This document shows, in pieces, positions 40,357-52,284 of a stretch of 64,000 nucleotides of DNA (the first letter of the stretch is position 1; each line of letters opens with the position of its first letter). The position numbers and the translations under genes were made by a program. Source of the stretch: Entoloma clypeatum (Eukaryota > Basidiomycota > Agaricomycetes > Agaricales > Entolomataceae); NCBI GenBank assembly GCA_963565915.1, contig OY751489.1, forward strand, positions 4,340,001 through 4,404,000. Reading direction: 5' to 3'. The notes beneath the pieces are model-generated. The model was not told where the DNA came from, searched no databases, and saw only the letters and a list, made by a program, of their open reading frames with translations.

Positions 40357-42741
40357 CTAAGTACGTAACTCTCCCGCGAGACCATGCCAGAAAGCGCATC
40401 GCTTTTCCAACATGGGCGAGGTATCTTCCATTTCAACTCTTCCGGGTTGAAGCAGCAGCTGGGCACCGCTCTTTGCACTTTGATTTACGGGCTGCTCAAC
40501 ATCAAAGTTGACGATAATGGGAAAAAAAGAAAGACAACAAAGTTACACACATTCCACATTGGCGCCGAATCATCGGAAAGACGTGGGAGTCCATGTGCTA
40601 CGAAGTTCGTCCAGTACTCGCGCATATTCGCGAATAGCAACGGATTATCTATGTCAGTAGCAGTCGCGGATGTGCCCAAAAATGCCGGTAGCTCGGCGCC
40701 ATGCGATGAGCCGAGCTTCGGATTATGATATCTTCAGCGCCGAATTAATCTCAACCCCTGATATGCTAAAATATGTACCACTTACCGATAAAGATATGCA
40801 CTAACACCCCGATAACCCATCGCTCTGGTGATGAATACGGCTGTGCATATGTATCTCATTTCTCCATACATCATCACTCCCTGGCTCATGACGGATCCAT
40901 TAAATTGGTCCAGCGGATAGAATTGCTGGACGGCACTATCGAATGAGGACCGCGAGAGCATGGGGAATTGACCTTTCAGAAAATTATACACCGTGTCCTC
41001 GTTGGCGTTTGGCTCGGAAGTATTGGCCGGCGAAGGAAGTGAGTTTGACCATTTCGCACCTTCTTCGGTGTTAGCTCTGCCAGTCAGGTGTATTAGCCTA
41101 ACCTGCAAAAAGTCACACGAGACAGATAGGGTACCCAAAGAGGACGGGGATGTGTGCGAAGTGGCCTTGAGTGAAAGCTGTGACGGGGCGTTCACGAAGG
41201 AAAGTATTGTCGAAGAGGGGTTGAAAGGTGTATAAGGTCATTTTACGTGATGAGACGGTTTGATATCCTGACAGTGTCAAATTTGTAGTGTCAGCGGACC
41301 GCAAGCACGCCATTGTAGCTCTACCCTTGTCCCTACATCCACTGCAGACGGCAATTAATACATGGCGTGGGCAAAGCGGACTACTAAACTGGAACGTACG
41401 CGAAGTTAGAAAACTGATTGAAGATGCCCTCCACATAGGAATCCTGCGCGGATGGGAGTGGAAACAAGGGAGGACTGTCACCCATTGCTGCATGGAACAA
41501 GCCCTCGTGATTACCACCATTTCCGATGAGCTGAAAAATCGCCTGAGCAGAGTGTTATCAGAAAGAGGGATTGAACACTTGCGTGGAGCATGACCGATCC
41601 CGCTCCAGCTGAATGCCCCCAGATTGTAACGCGACTGGACTACGATGAGACCTAATAGACGACGAAAGGCTTGAAAAGGAACAGACTTCTTGTCACCGCC
41701 GAAATAACCGATATAACTCTGAACCCAGCGTAAAGCGGCGCGCTTTTGACGGGACGCCGAGGACCAAGGTTGATGATATAGGTGGGTATGAATGACGTAT
41801 GAATGGCTATGATTTACCTGATCGAGGAGACCTGCATTCAAAACACCGTCCTCTCGTACATTGCTTCCACCTATCGAAATGAAACTGTCAGTGATACTAT
41901 CTAGGCGAGAAAGCACGTTCCAAAAGGTTCACCGAGAAATCCAAATTGGCCCAACCTATACTCGAAAGATATGAAAATGAATCGATCCACATTGGTTTCG
42001 CTTAATAACGGATCAGGAGAGGAATGGCTGTTCCCCCCCTGGAAGCCGCCTCCTGTAGGAAGGGGATGACTACCAACGAAGACATCTCATATGGGATGAC
42101 TTGCCGTGAAACCAGACCATAACGGGAAGGCCTTTTGAACAAACGGAGTCATCTCTAACCATGGCTGAAGGAATGTAGACCTATATGAAAGGACCATTAT
42201 AGCCAAGCAATCAAAATGGGAATGTATCCGAGTCACGAACATTTGCAAATAAACAATCCTCCGACGTGCCAGGTAAGATGGAGGTTCGTGTTGCTGAGAT
42301 ACATGCATTCCCGAACTAGTAGAAAGCACATTTGTGTTGATGCTGATGACTATAGTGTCTGACAGTTGGAATACCTGCGTTGCATTGACGGTTCCCAAGT
42401 GTTTTGTAGGCGGCGATACCGGCGCCCTCCATCTCAATTCTCCGGTCGGTGGGTCGGCATACCGCATACCTAGGAAAGATGTGATCCCGGTCGTGCTGTT
42501 CTCTACACCCTTGAACGCCGCGTCTGTGATGAACGGTCCATATCAAAGCAGAGCTGAGACCATCTGAGACCCCGGCTGGGGACGTACAGTCTAATGTCAC
42601 AGTAGGTTGCGCTGCGAGCGTTTCACCCATGCACGGAAATGATACTATCATAAGGAGGACGAATATTAGCCTCACGTAGACGGATCTCCTGGTGGTAGAC
42701 CTCATGAAGCTGAAGACGGTCGGTGGGCATCTTTGGGACAT
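40357..42741 (-). CDS. secreted type-B carboxylesterase/lipase
   Basis: Thirteen exons, 5' to 3': 42741-42561, 42523-42375, 42315-42241, 42180-42105, 42052-41933, 41870-41818, 41742-41687, 41634-41583, 41530-41400, 41341-41135, 41076-40786, 40731-40551, 40491-40357; 568 aa, frame intact. Hydrolyses carboxylic esters. A basic N-terminus plus a hydrophobic stretch (LIFVLLMIVSF) predicts secretion or membrane anchoring. Family motifs: GMRYADPPTGELRWRAP, SEDCLFANVYIP, LPVMVWFHGG (oxyanion hole), nucleophile elbow GHSAG (Ser245), acid in NTEEG (Glu372), and His474 in SSHGAE. The introns after exon 4 and after exon 8 use GC donors (GCAAGT), which restore the conserved reading. Intron 1 is only 37 nt and is the least certain junction. 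Confidence 0.88.
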
Positions 42742-43103
42742 ATTAGGTATTCATAGCAGCGCCGAGCCTGAGGTTTCCGATCACCCGGTAGGGATATCCT
42801 GTAGTGGATGATTCAAGGAGACACGTTGACCCTTGTCGTAATGTGGGAGGTGGCCCGGAAAGATTGTAATACTTTATGAATAAGCACAAGGCAAGAGGCA
42901 AACACATCTTGAAACACCGAAGCACTGACGTGTGAGAGTGTTGGCTGGAACCGCGTTTATATAAGATCTCTATCGAAACAATCTTTGAACGACACCCATC
43001 TTTCGGCAGGGCGTGAGGTTGACCCCACAAATCCGACGAAGGAATCCGCTGGCAGGAGACTGGTGGTGTGTGTTCTGAAGCTCGTCAGCATGGAAAACCC
43101 GGT
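42742..43103. other. intergenic between esterase and F-box-like gene
   Basis: Likely promoter of the esterase; no gene supported. Confidence 0.4.
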
Positions 43104-44701
43104 CTACCCTTTGGTTTCCAAATGAAGCTGAATACCCTTTGTCTTCGCCACCTCTTTTGCACATTGGAAATTCAGAGAACGACTGCAAGGCATTATGTAA
43201 ATTTCTTCCCAACATCCGGTCTCCAACGCGTTTGCAAGATCGACTGGAGTAACACCGGGCACCTGTTGAAGACAAATGTAGGCCGCAGCACCAGCAGTCC
43301 TTCTTGCTATAGCCAGCGAGGTGAGATGATCCCCAGCGATTGAGGCGGTTTGTAGGGAAGTTAGACGGGGTAGCATGACGTCGAGGGCATATTCTTCCTC
43401 TGTGTCATCCCGGGAAATCTCGCAGGCTGCGATACTTATGGCTTCTAGAGTCGACACGACGGCGGAAAGGAATGAGAGTAGATCTCTATTGACCAGACCA
43501 TAGATCTGTGAGAGGTACAAGTATTGTAGACGTGGTTGAGGTGATTGGACAAATCTGAGGAGCTGTGGACCGTGAAGCCAGCCTCTGCTGAGATTGAGGT
43601 CGATGATGTTACATGTCAAGGGTGGTAGCTACGGGAGGAAATGAACGGCGTGGCGTGGCAGGTAGAAACGAGAGCACATACAGTGTCCGGATATCTAGCC
43701 GAGGAGCACTGTTAATATCGCTGAAGATTTGGGTGTTCAATTGGAACTTACAACGTCTCATTGTCCTCTGCCCAATTGTAAATCTTTAAAGTTTCAAGGT
43801 GGGGCCAATTTGTTATGAACACTTGGATATCGCGGATGTCCATTGAGCGGAGGTTTTCCGGAAGCCGGTCGGGATTATTGATAGAGGATATCATGCAATG
43901 TACGACATTTCGTAGATGCGAAAGCGATCGTAGATAGTTTGGGTAAAGTTCTGTAAGAACAGAAGTCACATCAACGCGTGTCACGGCCGTGGCTAACCTT
44001 AATATTGTCAGGAGCGCCTGGGACAATTGTTGATATTCTGGGTCATCAATTTCGAATTCTGGGTAATTTCGGGGAGAAAAGGCTCGCATACATTGCCCTC
44101 TTTCAGGTCTGAACTCGAGTGAGCGGGCGACGCAGATTGCGGACGCGCTGTCTGTGGCGGAGTAAACAGAGGTATGGAGTTCGAAGAAGAGACTCAGGAC
44201 GTGTGACCACGATTTGCAGACCGACCCGATCATCAGTAGTTCCCTGCGCCAACCAAGGTCTCCCGACCGAATGGCAAATCTTGTAATTTGGAGCAGAATC
44301 TCGGGGGAGGGATGGGTAAACGGGGAACGATTATCCGAAGTGGAGAGAACCCTGAGACCATGCACAAGTACCGATGAAATCGGAGGCCGCCTTCTAGCGC
44401 GTCGTGGCAGTGAGGCGCCTGTAGCACTTATGAATGCGTTCGACTGAAGGAAAGCATACACGGAGTGGGAATGCTGAGTGCAGGGATAGGCGCGGTCATA
44501 CGCAATGCGCAATCTGGTAGAGTCAGCCTCTAGACAGGCGGGTACTAGCCTCGCCTTGATGTCTGGTTGAAAGTCATGTTCCGGAGGAGAGCAGACCAGT
44601 TCGAAGGTAAGCGTGCAAAGCGGCAACTGGTCTCGACTTGTCGATGTCCAAGTCGAACGTTCGACATCGGCTTTGAGGAGGCGCTCGCTAGCTTCAATCA
44701 T
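43104..44701 (-). CDS. F-box-like protein
   Basis: Exons 44701-43752, 43720-43678, 43628-43104; 505 aa. Around residues 150-215 the sequence HPSPEILLQITRFAI...SVCKSWSHVLSLFFEL has the hydrophobic pattern of an F-box. The C-terminal half alternates Leu-rich stretches (LRSMDIRDIQVF, LQYLYLSQIYGL, LEAISIAACEI), as in the LRR-like domains of agaricomycete F-box proteins. Such proteins recruit substrates to SCF ubiquitin ligases (family knowledge). The start is the first ATG of the long exon; the frame stays open further upstream to about 44830, so a 5' exon is possible. A decayed relative lies at 37.4-37.8 kb. Confidence 0.7.
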
Positions 44702-45472
44702 TCGACGTTTGCTCCATAATTGGCTTCTTGGCAATAAAAGTTGGAGCTCTTGGGTGTCGCCGTTGGGTTTAGGGAGGCCACAGTAATCGGTTACGCCCTT
44801 CGACAGATCAGCTGCAGGAGTGTCTTGCAATCAACGAAGAATCAGCGACGCACAATAATGTCCTTTAACCAGTCACTTTCTCTGTACACAATGACAACAC
44901 GGATTCCTGAAAAATCCCTCCAAGCGTCCCCATCCAAAACGACCGCAAGGATAAACGTCAAGTTGTGGCTGTAGGTCGACGAGGCATAATGCCTGCCGAA
45001 ACTCGACCAATACGCAGGGATCATGTTCTTCAGTCAAATGCAAATAACACCAAACCAGCAAACTCTGACTACCGAGCTCAGCAGCAGGGTATATATGAGT
45101 GTCCCCTCCTCCCCACAAAAGACACGAATTCTTGTCTGACTGTGGGAGACTAGCAGCAGGGCATAAACAGTTCAAAGAGGCTCATCACGAAAACTGCAAC
45201 AAGTAGTGATGGTAGCGTAAGATGTAAAGCTACCCCCCAACACTAAGTAGATGTACGCACCTTGTACAACTGTCAAGGCCTACCTAGAATTGCAAAGAAT
45301 CGTGAAGTTTGATGGATTTACGATGTACAACCAATTCAAGTAGTATCACCCTCTACTTATTACCCTGTGTTAGACTATCTCCTCTCCATCCATCTTCGCA
45401 AACTTCAATGGCAGGTCCCAAATACTCCAGGACATACTTCGAGAAAAGACAGGCTAATTGCAGGTCCAGCAA
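44702..45472. other. intergenic, contains a duplicated segment
   Basis: The stretch about 44842-44975 resembles 52762-52890: minus-strand translations VIVYRESDWLKDII and MIVYKETDLLRDVV align. It could be a shared exon of an unrecognised gene or a repeat. Nothing else is supported. Confidence 0.4.
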
Positions 45473-45738
45473 TCACTGATGGATTGGGCGCAAACATAGC
45501 TATATTTTTTTTTACAATTCAGCTCAACATGGACAGGCATTACTAGTAGTAAGTGATGACTCACTCCAGCCGCATCTATACCCCACGGAAAGGCGCAATG
45601 CAACTTTATGCTATCCCCGGCACAATGACACTCGCTATCTTGTTTACAGGGGTCACCTCTTGCCCGGCAGGCCCTTGCTTGGAAGGCGCCTGCGATGCCG
45701 AGAGCGATGGAAAAGACGAGAGCACGGGGGATTTGCAT
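45473..45738 (-). CDS. small secreted cysteine-rich protein, knottin-like (copy 1)
   Basis: Exons 45738-45565 and 45499-45473 around a 65-nt intron (GTGAGT donor, CTGAAT branch site); 66 aa. An N-terminal hydrophobic signal (ALVFSIALGIAGA) precedes six cysteines with spacing C-x6-C-x5-C-x-C-x8-C-x11-C. The usual adjacent CC pair is CHC here. The intron sits one codon before the last cysteine, as in the other three copies. A TATAAAA box lies about 57 nt upstream (45795-45801). Without splicing, a different C-terminus with three further cysteines would be read, so the 3' end is not certain. Role unknown; small secreted cystine-knot proteins often act outside the cell. Confidence 0.65.
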
Positions 45739-46322
45739 AGCGAGAACAGTTGCCCGGGGTTGACTGATTGAAGTGAGAGCGGCCGCCACCGTCCTTTTAT
45801 ATCCTGGACGATTCCCACTGATTCGATATAAGCACATATCGGATAAACAGTCGAACTTGAGGTTCGGGGGAGGCTAATCCAGACATGTCGATGGGTGCAT
45901 GCTATCGAACAAGGCCCCGAGGCAATCTCGGCAGTTGGCCGGGGTAGCCCGAGGTTCCAGTGAACAGGGACTGTCCCTCCTTCAGTGCCCACCACTCGCG
46001 GGGACAATGGCCCGGCGTCAAACCCCTGGTAGATAAATTCCCAACTTGTTCTGGATCGTTTCACTTGAAACAAAACACTTCACTCTTTCAATTCAGCCCG
46101 GGACACGGCTCTGTTCACACTGTTTCATGGGTGAGGCTTGACACAGCATCTTCTCAATCTGGAAAAGATTTCCCTCAATGTTCAACGACGGTCGACAGAA
46201 TACTCAAGGTATCACTTGCCGGTTATTTCATAATTCCTCGAGCGTCCTCAAACCACTGACATAACAGGCTGGCAATGGGGAGATCCGACTACGAAAAGGA
46301 AAAACTAGATGGCAGAGAAAGC
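45739..46322. other. intergenic, promoter of knottin-like copy 1
   Basis: Contains the TATA box at 45795-45801 and the 3' flank of the monooxygenase; no further gene seen. Confidence 0.45.
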
Positions 46323-47805
46323 TCAAGTATTCTTGCGGAGATACTTCTCGACCTCAGCCTCTGCGTCATACCCATACTGCCCATCATTTATAGATTCCGG
46401 CAATTTACCTGAACCACACAACAAAGTCCCATTAGCTATTCCATCCCCAAGAAAAAAGAGCGAGAGAGACGTACTGAAACCCCACATGAACCAATCCCTC
46501 AACATCTCCGCCCACCACCCCAGCTTCTTCTTGCCATCGCCACGTTTCTTGGCCACGTCCAAGATCTTCCAGACGCGTTTCATGCGTACGTCTTCGAACG
46601 CTTTCGCTACCTTCGTCAGGGAATCAGAGACGCTGAGATTTTGGGAGACCAGGTAGTGTTTGAGGAGGAGCCCGATAGCTACGGCGTCTTCGGCAGCACA
46701 GGAAACGCCTTGGCCGGAGTCGGGTGGCATGGCGTGAGCAGCGTCCCCCAGGAGGATGATCTTGCCAGTGCCAGAAGGGGTAGTCCAGCGCGGGAGACGA
46801 GGGGTGAGGTATCGGGGAAGAATGAGCAGAGTTTCGTTTGACTGTTCACCGTCAGACGAACCCCCACAGCTGAGGTTGATGATGCGCTCGTATATACGTA
46901 CATCCTCGTCATCATAGGGCGACTTCCAAGAGGCGTGTCGTTCGAGAAGCTGGTCGCGCACGGTGGCGTGGGGGAGGGAGCGTGAGGGAGGCTCGGAAGA
47001 TTCATAGATGGACCACCATTGCAATCGGGGGTCGCTATATACATTGGCGGTCTTGGATTTTGGGGAGATAAGGGAGTAACCAAAGAAGCCGTGCGAGCCG
47101 AACGTCATGTTGACTCCTTCATTATCGAGACTTTGGAGGAGACGGGATGGGAGACGGGAGAGGGGGATGAAGCCTCCGACGCCGGTTAAGCCGCTGGAAG
47201 AGAATGTAGTCAGCAGACCCTAGAGCGTTTTACCTACAAGTGAAAACTCACTCGTACGTAGCTGGATACTTGTTGTCAAAGATACACTCTCTGACGACGC
47301 TTCGCACCCCATCCGCGCCAACGACGAGATCAGCCATCTCCTCCAATCCATCCACGAACTCGACCGTCACGCCTGCCTCAGTCTCCCTCACCGAGCTAAC
47401 CTGCTTCCCCCATACAACCACATCATCTGGTATCTCCTCCAACAGCGCGCTGTGGACCACAGCTCTGCGCAGCATAGTCTGTCCTAACCCGCCATACCTC
47501 TCCGGTCGTCCTGCCGAGAAATTGCCCAACAACCGTCCGCTTGAGTTCCGGATTGTGAAGGTCGATGCCGGGTACCCACGCTCTTGTATGTACGCAACGG
47601 CCTTCTGGGACACGGCGCCCAACGCTCGCAGGCCATTCGGTGCGAGTCCGAGGCCGCCGCCGATGTTGGAGTTGGTCGACGAAGGGGAGCCATGTGATTC
47701 ATAGACTTTGATAGTGAGGGAAGGTACTGTTGCAGCAAGGTGCTTTTTGAAGGAAAGATATGTCGCAAGACCACCGATTCCGGCGCCGATGATGATAATC
47801 TTCAT
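46323..47805 (-). CDS. FAD-dependent monooxygenase (salicylate-hydroxylase-like)
   Basis: Exons 47805-47252, 47193-46475, 46408-46323; 452 aa, frame intact. Group A flavoprotein hydroxylases use NAD(P)H and O2 to hydroxylate small, often aromatic substrates. Motifs: dinucleotide-binding GAGIGG at residues 7-12, the DG motif VVGADGVRS near 165-173, and the second FAD motif GDAAHAMPPDSGQG near 330. The C-terminus ends in a short charged tail with KYL, typical of the family. The last intron is needed to join WGFS to KLPES and contains no stop, so it could be overlooked. Substrate cannot be inferred, and no biosynthetic partners flank it. Confidence 0.9.
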
Positions 47806-48326
47806 GGGGGTGGATGCGCTGTAAAAGAAACGTCACGGGTGTTGACGTCCCCCAACGACCAAAGGTGGCGGCCTTAAATATTCATGGAAAACACTGCGGA
47901 ATGACAGAAATCAGTCTTTAAATTAGCATTTACAGATGCGCAGCACCTTCAGGGTGGTTGGCCATCGTTTGCCATGGCGTTGACGCGTTCGCCTGCGTGC
48001 CGTGACCAAACAAACAAAGCTCTTGAAAGAGGTCATTTGAAGGAAAGAGTCATCCTTCCAGCCAAGTCTTTATGATTTGAGTCGTAGCCTTGATTAACGG
48101 ATCGGTCAAATAGGGTGTGAAGAAGCCTTTCGAGATATGAGCCCTCGAATGTCATAAGATTACTTCGAGGGTTATTAGATTACTCAGTAGTAGTATCACT
48201 CATTCAACACTGTCTCCCTGAGTGTTAGCCCTAATATTATAATGGAGGGGGTCATGGTGGTAGCATAGTGAAGATCTGACACTACGTCACGTAAATAAGT
48301 GTACATGCAGGTTTATATACAGTATT
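47806..48326. other. intergenic, no supported gene
   Basis: Promoter side of the monooxygenase and 3' flank of knottin-like copy 2. Confidence 0.45.
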
Positions 48327-48618
48327 TTACTCGATCTGGCGTCCACCAGGCCAGGGTGGATAACAGTTCTATAATTTCCAAAAGGCACAATTCAGCTCAA
48401 CGTGGATGGACTTCCAATGGGAGGGTGGAATGGCTCACTCCGCTTGTCGCCGTCAGTCGTGAACCACGAGCGTAGCAAAGCAAAACTCCGGTTTCCCAGC
48501 CACAGCAGTCCGAGTTTTTGTAGCAAATGGCGCCGCTGTCATTTTGGCAGGCGTGTGCTCGGAAGGCGCTCGCGATGCAGAAAACGATGGAGAAGACGGG
48601 AGCGGGGGAGAAGTGCAT
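48327..48618 (-). CDS. small secreted cysteine-rich protein, knottin-like (copy 2)
   Basis: Exons 48618-48439 and 48368-48327, 70-nt intron with a GTGAGC donor and CTGAAT branch site; 73 aa. The signal peptide (VFSIVFCIASAFRA) is followed by C-x7-C-x5-CC-x8-C-x13-C, the order of an inhibitor-cystine-knot fold. Eleven residues follow the last cysteine. The second exon begins with Asn-Cys, so the intron again precedes the last cysteine by one codon. A TATTTTAAAAGG promoter element lies ~70 nt upstream (near 48685-48695). Here the intron contains an in-frame stop, which supports real splicing. Confidence 0.7.
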
Positions 48619-49196
48619 GGCGATGATGGGTTGATTGATTGGGTAGCGAATTCTCGTTGCCCCACTGGCCGGCCCCCAGCATCCTTTTAAAATATCCCGG
48701 AAATTTCCCATTAGCGCCAATTGCTGACAAGGTCACAGGTACCAAGTCAACGGGGACGGAAGGGGTGTGAATTTGCAGCATTGGAGTCGACTGCGGAAGG
48801 AACTCGAGGGTCAGAGATGTAGGGTTGGAGAGCCTCAAGACGATTTGAATCCTGTCTTTGCATACTATTCTCACAGTGGGCAGCGCACGAAGTTACAAGA
48901 AACCGCCCTTTTGAGGATGCTCTGATTATTCATCTGTTGTTTTACTAGGTGCCTGCGAGGACTCGGATGATAGTGATGCCTGTCAATTTTAACCCCCATG
49001 CAGAGCATCGTTCGTCAGGTCAAAAGTGCCGGGGTAAGGAAGGACTGACATAACGTCGTCCACATGCAAACCATTAATATCAAGCCCTCGATGTGGATAG
49101 TAGATGCCAGAGAGCGAAATAAAAACTCTCGTACCCAGGCTGTTCCAGAACGTTTCGCTTCAATCAAGAATACTCGTCGTCGACGTCCCACTCTTC
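48619..49196. other. intergenic, no supported gene
   Basis: Promoter of knottin-like copy 2 and spacer to the decayed Kelch/MYND gene. Confidence 0.45.
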
Positions 49197-50520
49197 TTAC
49201 TCGGCTCTGTCTCCATTTCCTGACCTCCCTGGACTGCCTTCCTTGGAACGCGTGCAACCGTCCCATTTCGATAATTCCTCAACGGAATATGGTCCCCCTC
49301 GCTCACATAGGTCCTGATCATCACAACATCGATCCATAGCATGCTTTTCCTTCCATCCATCTTTCAAACAATCCAAATTACAGAAAAACGCTTGCCCTTT
49401 ACAAGCACCTGCATATACCATACCATCAGCTTCGATAACCCTAACAATATCAAGAAATACGGGGGGGAAAGGAGTTGAACTGACCACCACATTTCTCCCC
49501 ACCCGGGACGTCTATCCGCAGCTGCCACACATCCCCAATTTCTGGGTCATATAGTCCCCACGGCTCGGCACCAAGTCCTTGTTCGTGAACCCGCCAAACA
49601 GGTACGTCTTCCCCGTGTCCGTGTCCGAGCACTCCGGGAACCCGCGCGTCAGCAGGCGCTTCCACTTGGGCGCGTTTGGATTCGAGGAGAGGGCGTGAAG
49701 ATGAAGGTGGCGGCGAAGTAGGAGTAGTTGAAGTGGAGAGAAAGAACGCAGGCAGGCAGGAGTTGTACACGATGGCTCTGTCGAGTTTTGCATTCTGTAA
49801 GCCAGGTCGTTTAGACGGTGGAGGGAGACGGAGAGAAGGGGACGACATGCGTAGGTGTACGCCATCTTCGTCCTCGAAGACGGCGGGTTCCCCGCAAGCC
49901 CCTCCCTCACCCACCTCTCCTTCTTGATGTCTCAGCGCTCAAACTCGCACCATGCAGCTACCCGCTCCGTTTCTGTCACAGCGTACCTGGGCCAGTAGAT
50001 CCACGCTCCGGTGGGTTCGAGGGGGATGGGAAAGGAGGGGGAGGCGCGCCAGGCGTCGAGGGTGGTGAGGTCGAGGCACCAAAGGTCGCAGTAGCATGGT
50101 CCCAACCGTCTTTACGGCCGCCAACAACGTAGTGACGGCCTGTGAAGATAATACTAAGTGATCTGTTGGGGGCTGAGAGATGGATGGCTACACTCACTCC
50201 TCCAGATGAAAGAAGAAACCCCATATTAGCGGACCTTCTCCCGTGGGGCTTTGACATGGATCTTCTTGCACGACCCCAGGACGTGGACCTCTGGCTCCTT
50301 CACCTCCATCCTCGCCGTCACTCTGGTCGGGGTGGCAAAACTGGACAACGTCGGCTGGTTCGTGGCAGCGGTGACACGGCGCGTTTTGTGGGGCGCACTG
50401 GGCATGTTGGAGAAGCCAGATGTGGTGGGCGGCCCGAGGGAGAGGTAGATCTCGGACATAAGGGCGTATCCGACAACGGGTCTGTATGTGAGGTCGGGTG
50501 AGGTCGGCGTTGAAGTCCTT
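49197..50520 (-). pseudogene. decayed Kelch-repeat/MYND-finger gene
   Basis: Fragments in several frames, in order on the minus strand: VVGYALMSEIYLSLGPP, RHYVVGGRKDGWDH, DLWCLDLTTLDAWRA, RWVREGLAGNPPSSRTKMAYTY, PKWKRLLTRGFPE, GKTYLFGGFTNKDLVPSR, DVWQLRIDVPGG, then a MYND-like zinc finger GACKGQAFFCNLDCLKDGW...H...C. This is the layout of an agaricomycete family with Kelch propeller blades followed by a MYND finger. Frames change repeatedly, stops intervene, and the first half of the zinc finger is missing, so I read it as a pseudogene. Some junctions could be introns, but no clean splice chain joins the blades. Confidence 0.7.
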
Positions 50521-51186
50521 GGTTTTGGTAAGGAAGAGAACTTACTGTGCCGTATAATGATTGATCTAATATGTATTCCTGTATAAAACGAGAATCTCTT
50601 CCAACCACGTCAAAGCCTGGTAAAGAATACGAGTCAGGAGGGCACTATGAGGAAAGATGACCTTACAGCATCCGACTCCCGCAAGTGAATCCGCCACGTG
50701 TTCCACGTTGTCGTCCAGTCTCCTTTCTTCATCTCTTTCACATGCACATTCAGATTGGTCCCGCGTATACATTCCACATAAGTATCTCAAATTGTAAAAA
50801 AGCCAAATTTCAAACAAGTTTGAACTCGGGACTTATGTATGAGTTCAGGCACAAAGCAATGTTATTGGGACTTGGTCAAAAATACCGAACATGTCGTAGA
50901 AATCTATGCTACCCGTTGATCTTGCTTCGAACTACTTATTTTGTAGTCTCAGAGGTCAGACTCCCACTTGTCCATGTTTCCCCGTGTGATCGGTCCTAAA
51001 TTTAATGTGCCGATCGGAAACGAAGGACGTGTGAGAGGCAGGAAGGTCGATACTTCTTTCCAATGCACCCAAATTCTATGTAAGATCGATATGCGATATT
51101 GGCCTGCTTTCATCACACAGGAAAATCGAAAGAACGGGTTCCTCAAAATTAGATTATTGAACATAACTATGTATGAGGATCCAACG
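50521..51186. other. intergenic, no supported gene
   Basis: Upstream of the Kelch/MYND relic; a short Cys-containing minus frame at 50566-50817 has no recognisable family. Confidence 0.4.
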
Positions 51187-51979
51187 TAATGATTCCCGGG
51201 GGGGTTCCCCGTTCACCGCTGCCGACCTAACGGCCGAATTTTCAATGGGATCGACCATTGGCACCGGGTCAGAAACAAGTTGAACAAATGAGGCCCAACA
51301 GATCAAGTTTAAGTTAGAAGGAAGCCGAACGCGATCTTGCCAAACGACTCGAGCGTCCTTTCCCAGCGTGTTGAACCGAATCGAACTCGTTGAGCGTCTT
51401 GAATGACTAAAGGAAGCAAAGTCAGTCGATTGCAACCAGATATGATCATGATGCGATGTTCGTCTCGTTGGGTTCAATACCTAAGTACTACTTACGTGCT
51501 TTAGGCTTTCTGGGCATTCTGAGACCCAGGCGGCTGTTTACTGACCCTGGACTTGGAGGTTTTCGGGTACATTCGGAGGATTTGCCTCGTAATATACTGC
51601 GACATCGGCCCTATTATCACTGTGGCGCGTTGTCAGACCAGGTACATGGACGAACAGCGGAGAAATTCGGAAGATATGGAAAAGTAAAATTCAGCGACCA
51701 GTAGTGGGATGGGAGGAAACCTTGAATCGAGTGTGATGCAAGTTGGAGTTAAAGCTTCAAGCTTCAAGGTTGATCCAGCAGTGTTTCCACAGATTCTCAG
51801 AATCCTGAGGATTTTGAACGGTTTTTCTTATACCTGCAGGATCACGTTATCAAGATTCCCACGTTGGCCTGTACTTACTTCAAAGTTTAATGAGTCCGTC
51901 TCACTGGCACCTCTAGGAGATGAGTAACGCCATTGGGAATAGTTATTGTTGTGTGGCATACAATCTGCATACTCAGGCT

Positions 51980-51986
51980 TATAAAA
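51980..51986 (+). promoter_or_regulatory. TATA box of knottin-like copy 3
   Basis: TATAAAA 71 nt upstream of the ATG; the matching box of copy 4 lies at 55278-55285 on the minus strand, at about the same distance. Confidence 0.65.
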
Positions 51987-52056
51987 GGGCATTGGGTATT
52001 CGCAACCTTCAGACAACCAGCGCTGCCCCAGTCAAACCCGACACATCACCCTCATC

Positions 52057-52284
52057 ATGCAATTTTCCCGTACTCTGTTATTTACCATCGCTCTCTGCGC
52101 CGCGAGCGGCTTTGCATGCGTTCGCAAGAGATCCAAGTGCTCTAGTACAAACGACATATGCTGTGATGGTTCGCAGTGCAAGTCCTCTCCAGGGTCAAAA
52201 GGACAGGTCCTCGTGAGTCACACCATTATCTACCAAATCTGCCATGTCGGGCTGAACATGCGAAAAAATTACCAGTTTTGCTAA
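52057..52284 (+). CDS. small secreted cysteine-rich protein, knottin-like (copy 3)
   Basis: Exons 52057-52212 and 52276-52284 around a 63-nt intron (GTGAGT donor, CTGAAC branch site); 54 aa. Signal peptide (LLFTIALCAASGFA), then C-x6-C-x6-CC-x4-C-x12-C. The second exon is only Phe-Cys-stop. The intron is a multiple of three and stop-free, so retention would give a 75-aa protein with one more cysteine. Lies in the left arm of the inverted duplication; sister of copy 4 but missing nine residues between signal and first cysteine. Biological role unknown. Confidence 0.7.
   Translation: MQFSRTLLFTIALCAASGFACVRKRSKCSSTNDICCDGSQCKSSPGSKGQVLVSHTIIYQICHVGLNMRKNYQFC

Noticed and set aside
41113..41916. 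267-codon frame suggesting a frameshifted, dead esterase
   Set aside because: Using GC-AG and short introns gives a complete 13-exon esterase with all catalytic motifs.
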